Below are positions 58,187-64,000 of a DNA stretch of 64,000 nt, in pieces. How positions within the stretch are numbered: position 1 is the first letter of the stretch; every line of letters starts with the position of its first letter. A model generated the notes under the pieces. The model worked only from the letters and a program-made list of their open reading frames with translations, was not told the origin of the DNA and made no database searches. The position numbers were made by a program, and so were the translations under genes. Source of the DNA: an uncultured Anaerolineae bacterium (GTDB lineage: Bacteria > Chloroflexota > Anaerolineae > Aggregatilineales > Phototrophicaceae); contig CAKQCB010000004.1 in the NCBI GenBank assembly GCA_934216615.1, positions 310,001 through 374,000 of the forward strand, given 5' to 3'.

Positions 58187-59219
58187 GGTTTTGCTCCTCC
58201 ATCACCACAACCCATTCATTGCCTGTGTCAAGCTCATCGATTGCTTCGGATTGACGTTCTTTGCGCCAGACGTTCCGCGCGCGGTTGACCGTTTCGTGAC
58301 TTACTTTTTGATTGGTTTGTGTGAGTATCAGGTCAGCGATTTTGCGGGATGACAGATTGACAATCTCAGGATTGCTTTCGAGAAACGAAATGACAATCTG
58401 TTGTCCATCTGACAGACGTGTCCAGCCACTACCGGAAGGGATCGCTTTTGTCACATTGTCAGTTTTCGCGGTGTCAGTTGTGACAGTAGACAGGTTGACA
58501 TCTGACACCACATCTCCTGACACCTGACGGCTGGATGACTTGCGATAGCGCATTTGTTGACGGATTTCTAGGAATCTGGCAGCCACATAACGGCTTGACG
58601 CTTGGGCGGATATGACAGCGGCAAAGGCAAAAAGCAAGCCACCGACCCATGTTGTCATATCTGACAATGTGGAATTCGTGACAAGGTTGATAATGCCGCT
58701 ATGCCATGGGCCTGACACTTTAGCAATCTCGGCACTCATCGAACCTGCCAAAGCAAGGGCAAGGATTGACAGCGTGACAACCTGCCCGGCACGATAATAT
58801 TTTTGTGCGGGAGATTGCATCCGCGCTTGCCATTCCTTACCCCAACCGAATATTTGCCCAATACCCAAGAAGTAACCTAAATCACTCCAAAGAATGCGCA
58901 AACTCCGCTCCTTGGCTTCAGGTGCTTTGTACCCCGACTTGTGTTCAACATGATGGGCTTGCCCTTCAAGTACGAGGTTAAGGATGACCAAAACCCATGA
59001 ACTGAGTTGAGCGACTTCAATGCTCACTTCAAATAACGCAATCCCATGAGCTACGCGCTGTTGTTCAACAATGACTGTCAGACCCAACACCAGCGGTATA
59101 CCAAAGGCAATGATGATCGTATAGGTCAACAGAATGATGATGTCACCTACAAGGAACAGCGTATCAATGATCGCGTGCAGGAATTTATTCCAGTTGTATT
59201 TCAGGATGCTTTTAAACAT
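58176..59219 (-). CDS. Polytopic membrane protein with C-terminal DNA-binding-like domain
   Basis: 347 aa. Four to five hydrophobic helices lie within residues about 14-215 (TLFLVGDIIILLTYTIIIAF, LSSWVLVILNLVLEG, VVTLSILALALAGSMSAE, WVGGLLFAFAAVISAQ). A threonine-rich linker follows (residues about 245-270), then a winged-helix-type region LSSRKIADLILTQTNQKV-SHETVNRARNVW. A membrane-bound transcription or replication factor would fit, but no family is known. The gene contains an unusual density of TGACA pentamers (see repeat at 58350). Confidence 0.6.
   Translation of the reverse strand: MFKSILKYNWNKFLHAIIDTLFLVGDIIILLTYTIIIAFGIPLVLGLTVIVEQQRVAHGIALFEVSIEVAQLSSWVLVILNLVLEGQAHHVEHKSGYKAPEAKERSLRILWSDLGYFLGIGQIFGWGKEWQARMQSPAQKYYRAGQVVTLSILALALAGSMSAEIAKVSGPWHSGIINLVTNSTLSDMTTWVGGLLFAFAAVISAQASSRYVAARFLEIRQQMRYRKSSSRQVSGDVVSDVNLSTVTTDTAKTDNVTKAIPSGSGWTRLSDGQQIVISFLESNPEIVNLSSRKIADLILTQTNQKVSHETVNRARNVWRKERQSEAIDELDTGNEWVVVMEEQNHDD
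58350..58779. repeat. Cluster of 18 TGACA/TGTCA pentamers inside a gene
   Basis: TGACA or its complement occurs 18 times in 430 bp: starts at 58350, 58358, 58391, 58410, 58449, 58457, 58472, 58481, 58496, 58503, 58518, 58613, 58653, 58662, 58679, 58713, 58767 and 58775. Chance expectation on both strands is about one. The sites fall in different codon frames and in both the membrane and linker coding parts, so the protein sequence alone does not explain them. Possibly protein-binding iterons or an origin. Confidence 0.6.
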
Positions 59220-59221
59220 GG

Positions 59222-59803
59222 TTACACATCCTTCAATGCGATAATTTCGCTTACATAGTCTTCATTGAGGGCAAACCACTCGCCTTGCACCCGCTTACTG
59301 GCATATTTCCGGTGTAAATAAGATTCAGTCACGACACAGTTTTTGCAGGCGATGATATGAACAACATGGAACCGGATCGGAATGATGACTTCAAAGCGAT
59401 TCAAACGTCGGTTTAAATCGGTGGTTCTGCCGATCTTGAAATAGCGTGAAGTCGAAATATCTTGGATCAGGTAGACGTATTGGCCGCGAGGTAGATTCAG
59501 CCAAATGTTCTTCGGTAGATCAGGGTAAATCTTGACCTTCGGCGCTTCTACGTATTCCTTCACATATTGAATTTGAGGTACATACTGGATTTCAGGTACG
59601 TATTGAATCTCAGGGGGCGGTTGGGGACGGCGAGCATCCCCTATAACATACGCAAATAACGCCGCGATACCTAAAATCCCCGTCCAATAAACCCATGCTA
59701 TGGGATTCATTGATGTAACCAATACATGCGCCCAAACCGCGAAAAATATTCCAAATAGCACAATGGCGAACCAGTGGATCACCTTCAAGGTTAATTCGCT
59801 CAT
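59222..59803 (-). CDS. Membrane-anchored GIY-YIG-like nuclease (T5orf172 type)
   Basis: 193 aa. Two N-terminal hydrophobic helices (residues about 9-28 and 32-52) are followed by a Pro/Val/Tyr-rich repeat (EIQYVPEIQYVPQIQYV) and then a GIY-YIG-related domain: YVYLIQDISTSRYFKIGRTT, DLNRRLNRFEV, TESYLHRKYASKRVQGEWF (catalytic R and E in place). Such domains cleave DNA. Membrane anchoring with the nuclease inside the cell suggests action on incoming DNA, perhaps exclusion. Overlaps the ASCH gene by 4 nt. Confidence 0.75.
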   Translation of the reverse strand: MSELTLKVIHWFAIVLFGIFFAVWAHVLVTSMNPIAWVYWTGILGIAALFAYVIGDARRPQPPPEIQYVPEIQYVPQIQYVKEYVEAPKVKIYPDLPKNIWLNLPRGQYVYLIQDISTSRYFKIGRTTDLNRRLNRFEVIIPIRFHVVHIIACKNCVVTESYLHRKYASKRVQGEWFALNEDYVSEIIALKDV

Positions 59804-60243
59804 CGTGCCACCTCTGGGAGTGCTCCAACCCAGTCGAATAAGCCTTGTTGCCCGCGCATTGGGAACGGCACGATCACGTTACAAACATTCGCTAACTTCC
59901 AAGCCCACCGACCTTCGCGGAAGTTTCCAAAGATTTGTTCCTCGTAAGGAACGTCTTCTGTCCGGACACAATCGACTAGCTCAGCAATCGCTACCGCTTC
60001 CCCAAAACGCAAGGTTGCAGGCGTGATGATCTGCTTATCTTCTATGCGCAGAATCTTGTTGACGTTTTCCAGATCATGACGGGTTTCCGCATCGTTCTTC
60101 TTCGCGGCATGGATCAGGATTGGCCCCCGATGCCATGTCGCCCAATGTCGGGTTTCATAAATCTTTGCCCCGCGAACGATGAGTTCAGCCCACGGTTGCC
60201 ATAAACTGATGGCTTTAATCGGTGTTTTGAGTTGAGTATTCAT
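59800..60243 (-). CDS. ASCH-domain protein 2
   Basis: 147 aa. KAISLWQPWAELIVRGAKIY and ETRHWATWHRGPILIHAAKK form the classic ASCH entry (SLWQPWA.LI..G.K..E.R.W...RG...IHA), followed by FGEAVAIAELVDC and GRWAWKLANV. ASCH proteins bind RNA or nucleosides; several are linked to modified-nucleoside metabolism. In tight overlap with its neighbours in the early minus-strand operon. Confidence 0.85.
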   Translation of the reverse strand: MNTQLKTPIKAISLWQPWAELIVRGAKIYETRHWATWHRGPILIHAAKKNDAETRHDLENVNKILRIEDKQIITPATLRFGEAVAIAELVDCVRTEDVPYEEQIFGNFREGRWAWKLANVCNVIVPFPMRGQQGLFDWVGALPEVAR

Positions 60244-60623
60244 GGGTACTGTATCCCTTCATCTTTTGCATAAAGAACGGCCATAGATCGAGATTGCGCG
60301 CTGGTGTAACGGTTTTTGTGTTTGGGTCCGTTGGTCTCGATCCAAATGCACATTTCGTACACGTTCCACCACGCTGTATAAAGCGCTTTTACGTGCTGGT
60401 AGGTCGCACACCGCGCTTTCCATTCCTGATGGGTTTCAGTGGCAGTGGCCACGCGTGGATAAGCACTAATCAGGTGGAATGAGGCGGATTTCAACTCTCT
60501 GGACAATACACTTTGAGGCGCGTATTGCTGAGTCGTGTTGAGCATGGTTTGAATTGCCTGCATATCGGCTTGCAGGTGAAGAATTTTGCATTCTTGCAGT
60601 GAAGAAGCGGGTATGTGCTTCAT
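60240..60623 (-). CDS. Unrecognised helical protein (127 aa)
   Basis: Helical with several tryptophans and cysteines (SSLQECKILHLQADMQAIQT, EWKARCATYQHVKALYTAWW, VYEMCIWIETNG). It overlaps the ASCH gene and the helicase gene by 4 nt each, so it is a real member of the operon. Perhaps a helicase partner or loader by position only. Confidence 0.6.
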   Translation of the reverse strand: MKHIPASSLQECKILHLQADMQAIQTMLNTTQQYAPQSVLSRELKSASFHLISAYPRVATATETHQEWKARCATYQHVKALYTAWWNVYEMCIWIETNGPKHKNRYTSAQSRSMAVLYAKDEGIQYP

Positions 60624-61990
60624 ACACCAGCCTCCTCGAATAACTGAATGGTTTGTGTGTCTTTAAAGCGCAGGGTACTGCCTTCAAAACCGAGCATGGC
60701 GGTGCCAGTGCTGCCATGGCGATTCTTGGCAACGATATTTTCAGACATCCCCGCATCAGCACTCATCGGGTCGTACATGTCATCACGGTAAATAAACGTC
60801 ACCGTATCCGCGTCTTGTTCAATCGCGCCCGAATCACGCAGATCAGACAGCATTGGGCGTTTGTTGGAGCGGGATTCCACACCACGATTAAGCTGCGCAA
60901 GAAGCAAGACAGGAGCGATTTCACCCGCGATGGATGACTTAAAAAAGCGCGTGATGTATTCCAGTTCCAGTGTCTTTTTCTCGAAGCGTTGGGCGGTATT
61001 GATCAACCCCAAATAATCCGCAACGATCAGGGCAATAGGGGTCTTTCGGTGAATGCGCTTAATGCGGCTGCGCATCTGTTCGGGGGTGATATTCGATTTA
61101 TCGTCAAAGAAGATCGGGAGCTTGCTCAACTGTCCCAACGCATTCACAGCGATACTCCAGTCGAGTTGGTTCATCCCGTTGGGACGTAAACCGCGCCGCA
61201 GTTTGGTATTGAAGATGCCCGTTTCGATGGAGACTAAGCGTTCGCGCATTTGTTTCTTGGGCATTTCGCCTGACCACCAGTACACCCCACCACCCGCTTT
61301 CGCTACCCGTAGAATGATGTTGGCCGCAAATGCCGATTTACCACTGCCCGGCCGTCCGGCAATGATGTTGAGTGACTTCTCTTGGAAACCATCCAAGATC
61401 AAGTCGTAGTCGTTGTAACCACTGCTTAAGCCACTGATGCCGGGTTGCGCGTTTTGAGTCGCTTCGAGTTGATCGAAATAATCGCTCATTTCGTCACTCA
61501 TCGAAGTGACAGGACTATTTTCGGTCACATCGGTAACACTGAAGGATGCAACCGCAAAATCCCGTAAATCAGCAATGGACAGCTCCGGCCGTAAGGTCTC
61601 CGCTTTGAGGTTGTCGGCATTTTGTAGGATGTCACGGCGCGCCCGTGCCGCTTGGACACGCTCAACAATCTCGGATATCTCGGCTGAATGTGGCGCTTGG
61701 GCGAATAGTTCCGCACAAAATGCTGCAATCGGTTTGCCCGCCAAATGGCTCTCATTGCGATCAATAAACCACTGCATCACGCTAAAGGTGTTGATCGTGG
61801 TGCCTTGCGCTTGAAGTCCGGTCATAGCATTAAACAGCGCTTGGTTGGACAGGAAAAAGAAGTCTTCAGCCTTCAAGGATTCCAATTCGAGCATCAATTC
61901 CCCATCCCGCAGGAGCAAGCCCAACAACGCTTGTTCACTCTCGCTGGGGACGATCAGCGGGTTATTGGTAAAGTTTTGTGTCTCAGTCAT
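60620..61990 (-). CDS. dnaB: Replicative DNA helicase (DnaB-like)
   Basis: 456 aa. The N-terminal helical domain (SESEQALLGLLLRDGELMLE) is followed by the RecA-fold helicase core: Walker A IAGRPGSGKSAFAANIILR, Walker B-type IALIVADYLGLINTAQRFEK, LLLAQLNRGVESRSNKRPML (H3/H4 region) and LRDSGAIEQDADTVTFIYRD. Unwinds the replication fork as a hexamer. The start is at 61990 (TAATG overlap with the initiator gene), not further upstream. Confidence 0.9.
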   Translation of the reverse strand: MTETQNFTNNPLIVPSESEQALLGLLLRDGELMLELESLKAEDFFFLSNQALFNAMTGLQAQGTTINTFSVMQWFIDRNESHLAGKPIAAFCAELFAQAPHSAEISEIVERVQAARARRDILQNADNLKAETLRPELSIADLRDFAVASFSVTDVTENSPVTSMSDEMSDYFDQLEATQNAQPGISGLSSGYNDYDLILDGFQEKSLNIIAGRPGSGKSAFAANIILRVAKAGGGVYWWSGEMPKKQMRERLVSIETGIFNTKLRRGLRPNGMNQLDWSIAVNALGQLSKLPIFFDDKSNITPEQMRSRIKRIHRKTPIALIVADYLGLINTAQRFEKKTLELEYITRFFKSSIAGEIAPVLLLAQLNRGVESRSNKRPMLSDLRDSGAIEQDADTVTFIYRDDMYDPMSADAGMSENIVAKNRHGSTGTAMLGFEGSTLRFKDTQTIQLFEEAGV

Positions 61991-62886
61991 TATGGGACGC
62001 TCCCGCCTGCGATCCACGCTTTCGCCTCGCGCATCTTCCGTGTTGCATCTGCTAATGCTTCTGGTGTCCAATCCGAATTGAGTTCCTCTGGCTTTGGCGC
62101 AACGGCGCGGAGAGGTGGAGATGGATTTGGTGCGGGTTTGTCAGGGCGCGGTGCGTTTTTGCCTTCGACCTTCCAGCGTTGCAGGATTCCTTTGACATAG
62201 GCCAATTTGCGGATATTCTGGAGCGTAGCTTCTTTGAACGCGGCTAAAATCCAATCTTCGGGATAGGTTTCTTGAAGGTCTTTGAGTTCATCGACAATCA
62301 AGCCACCGCGAATCATGCCGCAGAGGTCTTCGTAGAGTTTGAAGATGTTGGGGCGTACCACCGCCGGAACAGTTTGCGTTTCTGAATCTAAGTTCGATTC
62401 TGAATCTTTAACCGCTTCCTCAACTGCTGGTGGTTTTATATCTGTAGTATTCTCTGTAGTAATATATGTTAAAGATTCTTGAGTTTCTTCAGGATCGATA
62501 CTTGAGTTTCTTAAGATTGGATTCTGAAGTTTCTTAAGAATGGATTCTGAAAACTTGGATTTATTAATGCGATAATGCACCACCGGCGCACCATTGAATT
62601 TCTTCAGCATTGTTTCCAAGCCCACCCCAGCCAGAGCCTTTGCCGCCCGCCGCACCTCATATTCGCTCAAGCCCAGTTCTTTGAACCAATCGATATAGGA
62701 TTTGGCAAACCAACCCTCCGCATCTTGGGTACGGTCGGACCAATACACACATTGGCTCAACAGCAAGGCGGCGCGATGATCGTTATCACACACGGTTAGA
62801 TACGGTCGGGGAATGATTAGGACAGCTTCCTGCCCTGAAAACTGACTGAATAAATCAGCAATATATCCACGTAATTCATCAGCCAT
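61990..62886 (-). CDS. Replication initiator/loader with winged helix and DnaD-like C-terminus
   Basis: 298 aa. The N-terminal ~110 residues look like a phage replication-protein winged helix (DHRAALLLSQCVYWSDRTQD, WFKELGLSEYEVRRAAKALA). An acidic linker follows; the C-terminal part WILAAFKEATLQNIRKLAYV-KGILQRW is the DnaD/DnaB2 domain signature. Such proteins bind the origin and load DnaB, encoded directly downstream with TAATG overlap. A basic proline-rich tail ends the protein. Confidence 0.8.
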   Translation of the reverse strand: MADELRGYIADLFSQFSGQEAVLIIPRPYLTVCDNDHRAALLLSQCVYWSDRTQDAEGWFAKSYIDWFKELGLSEYEVRRAAKALAGVGLETMLKKFNGAPVVHYRINKSKFSESILKKLQNPILRNSSIDPEETQESLTYITTENTTDIKPPAVEEAVKDSESNLDSETQTVPAVVRPNIFKLYEDLCGMIRGGLIVDELKDLQETYPEDWILAAFKEATLQNIRKLAYVKGILQRWKVEGKNAPRPDKPAPNPSPPLRAVAPKPEELNSDWTPEALADATRKMREAKAWIAGGSVP

Positions 62887-63265
62887 GATTAACCGCCTGT
62901 GCTTGAACTTCTGTGCGTGGGTTTTTGGGGTCATGGTCGAGATAAATGTGCATCTCGACCACTTGTTTATCGTTCGCGTAGACAACCCCTTGCAGAGCGT
63001 CTAAGAGCGCTTTGCTATAGTTATCAATGTCACCGCGCCGAGCGGGACGATACAACCAAATATCAAGACGTACTGCGCCTTTGATCGGGGTCACCAAGCG
63101 ACCTCGTAAAGCGACTTCTTCACTGAATGTCCTCGCTTGTTCGGTTTTAATGACGCGGCCATTCCCTAAGCGCATGTACAGATGATTTACGGATGGCGGG
63201 AATGGCAATGTAAGGAAAATGCCAATCTGGTTGGCGGGAATGGTTTTACGGCGCGACATCATCAT
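62879..63265 (-). CDS. rusA: RusA-like Holliday junction resolvase
   Basis: 128 aa. Family motifs are FLTLPFPPSVNHLYMRLGNG at the start, RRGDIDNYSKALLDALQGV (acidic catalytic cluster) and VYANDKQVVEMHIYLDHDP. RusA resolves four-way DNA junctions and is common in phage replication operons. ATG choices are 63265, 63262 and 63259; I list the first. It overlaps the initiator gene by 8 nt and the upstream gene by 20 nt. Confidence 0.88.
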   Translation of the reverse strand: MMMSRRKTIPANQIGIFLTLPFPPSVNHLYMRLGNGRVIKTEQARTFSEEVALRGRLVTPIKGAVRLDIWLYRPARRGDIDNYSKALLDALQGVVYANDKQVVEMHIYLDHDPKNPRTEVQAQAVNHG

Positions 63266-63887
63266 CGCTTTCACTCGGAATGCTATAAATTTTGGCGGTG
63301 TAGACGCTATGTAGACTCAGTGCATCATCAAGCTCGGGTTTCAAACCAAGATGAATACGAAACACAAGGTCATAGCCGGTAATCTCGCCAGTAGCCGGAT
63401 TTACATGAGGAATCAGATTTTCATACTCGACAGGAAAGCTGAGAAGTTTCTCAGCACGGGGAGGCTTATCCGTAGATAGCCGAATGGCTTCGCGTAATTC
63501 TTCGACTGACCATTCCTCATCAGCCGCCTTTCCTAACCAGATACGCGCCATATCAATATCTTTGGTGGCAAGAGCCACCCGATAATGTGACCAGTTCAGG
63601 GTTGGAAATGCTTTGCGAGTATCTATGTCGTAGAAAGTGCTGCACGCGGAATATTCGTAAAGGGTGCTTTTGCGCACTTTGATCGCGCTGGCATAGCTTC
63701 CCATAGCATCGGCCCCATAGCGCCCTTTGCATTTATTCCCCAGATCGCCTAATGCCCAGCGGTTCTCGTCGTGAGCATCGGCAATCATTTGTCCGGCCGA
63801 AACGAGCGTTTCCCATGCATCACCAAGGGCTTCTAGGTTGTATTCGTTGATGAGAACACGAATATTGCTTGGTGTGTCAGCGTTCAT
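63246..63887 (-). CDS. Putative DNA-binding early protein (213 aa)
   Basis: The central motif FPTLNWSHYRVALATKDIDMA and WLGKAADEEWSVEELREAI resembles regions of phage/plasmid DNA-binding or partition-type proteins where a SHYR helix is followed by W-x-V-x-x-L. The N-terminus is helical (YNLEALGDAWETLVSAGQMI). No catalytic motif. Starts with an ATGA overlap to the BRO-like gene upstream and heads the replication operon within this window. Confidence 0.6.
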   Translation of the reverse strand: MNADTPSNIRVLINEYNLEALGDAWETLVSAGQMIADAHDENRWALGDLGNKCKGRYGADAMGSYASAIKVRKSTLYEYSACSTFYDIDTRKAFPTLNWSHYRVALATKDIDMARIWLGKAADEEWSVEELREAIRLSTDKPPRAEKLLSFPVEYENLIPHVNPATGEITGYDLVFRIHLGLKPELDDALSLHSVYTAKIYSIPSESDDDVAP

Positions 63888-64000
63888 GAATTCACCCCCT
63901 TACCTAGTAACGGCCGTCCGGTTGCAAGGTCTTTGCCTGTCATCTGTGAAAGCATTTCGGCTTGTACCTGAACGACATCAGCGACTTCTTGAATGATGCG
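63884..64000 (-). CDS. C-terminal end of a second BRO/antirepressor-like protein (5' truncated by window edge)
   Basis: On the minus strand the last 38 residues of a gene are visible, with QVQAEMLSQMTGKDLATGRP then LLGKGVNS and TGA. This closely matches the C-terminus of the BRO-like protein in island 2 (VQVQAEQLSRLTGKDIATGK), so the truncated gene is very likely a homologue. The stop overlaps the next start by ATGA. Confidence 0.65.
   Translation of the reverse strand, partial: RIIQEVADVVQVQAEMLSQMTGKDLATGRPLLGKGVNS

Noticed and set aside
1..64000. CRISPR array
   Set aside because: I looked for regularly spaced identical repeats of 20-40 nt; the only repeats are the island duplications, hairpins, the PT-coding minisatellite and the TGACA cluster.
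1..64000. Integrase or transposase that would define the element as an integrating prophage
   Set aside because: No tyrosine or serine recombinase, no DDE transposase and no TnpA HUH motif could be found; the TnpB genes alone do not transpose.

Overview
The window reads as most of a tailed (siphovirus-like) bacteriophage or prophage genome, or a phage-plasmid. Two things support this. One is a near-complete minus-strand head-tail module: terminase, portal, Mu F-like protein, prohead protease/scaffold, capsid, connectors, tail tube, frameshifted chaperones, tape measure and tail tip/fibre. The other is a minus-strand replication module: DnaB-type helicase, DnaD-like initiator and RusA. No integrase is visible, but CI/Cro-like repressors with operators suggest a temperate element. 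The host is probably a member of Chloroflexota. This is only an inference, from secreted proteins with long proline-threonine linkers and one membrane protein whose N-terminus looks typical of that phylum. The contig continues on both sides, because a gene is cut at each edge.

Layout. 1-9.8 kb, plus strand: early/accessory operon with a DnaQ-like exonuclease, a DUF4942 DNA methyltransferase and a PRTRC cassette (ubiquitin-like protein C, E2-like protein B, E1/ThiF-like enzyme, E- and F-like partners), followed by small zinc-ribbon proteins. 9.9-13.7 kb, plus strand: two secreted host-like proteins (beta-helix plus M23 peptidase; beta-propeller-like). 13.8-22.5 kb, minus strand: cell-wall enzyme, lysis-type membrane proteins, fibres and a large PKD/sialidase-repeat tail protein. 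27.4-32.4 kb: tail tip, tape measure and chaperones. 37.8-50.8 kb: tail tube back to terminase, with two glycosyltransferases, a methyltransferase and a Com-like zinc finger inside the head operon. 51-53.7 kb: tRNA-like elements, a YhhQ-type queuosine-precursor transporter and a ParB/DpdA-like protein, together suggesting 7-deazaguanine DNA modification. 56.6-64 kb: replication and nucleic-acid-processing genes in a tight minus-strand operon.

Three accessory islands interrupt this plan, at about 22.6-27.4, 32.6-37.8 and 53.8-56.6 kb. Each carries a paralogue of the same zinc-finger protein (ZF1-3). Islands 1 and 2 share one design: ZF, variable cargo (HEPN and DUF3467-like genes; DUF2335 and its partner), a small HTH repressor, a divergent sigma-70 promoter overlapped by palindromic operators, then genes A, B and C ending in a catalytically intact TnpB whose start overlaps gene C. 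Protein A is identical in both copies, while the repressors, operators and TnpBs have been exchanged. A 16-bp hairpin loop between A and the next gene is exactly inverted between the copies. Island 3 carries the convergent DUF5131/TcmP pair and a candidate small structured RNA with its own promoter and terminator.

The strongest leads are the phage-borne PRTRC (ubiquitin-like) cassette, the duplicated ABC-TnpB immunity-like cassettes with the flipped hairpin, the ParB-DpdA-like/YhhQ pair, and the structured RNA at 53.8 kb. All functional statements come from motif recognition by eye; no search or folding was run.
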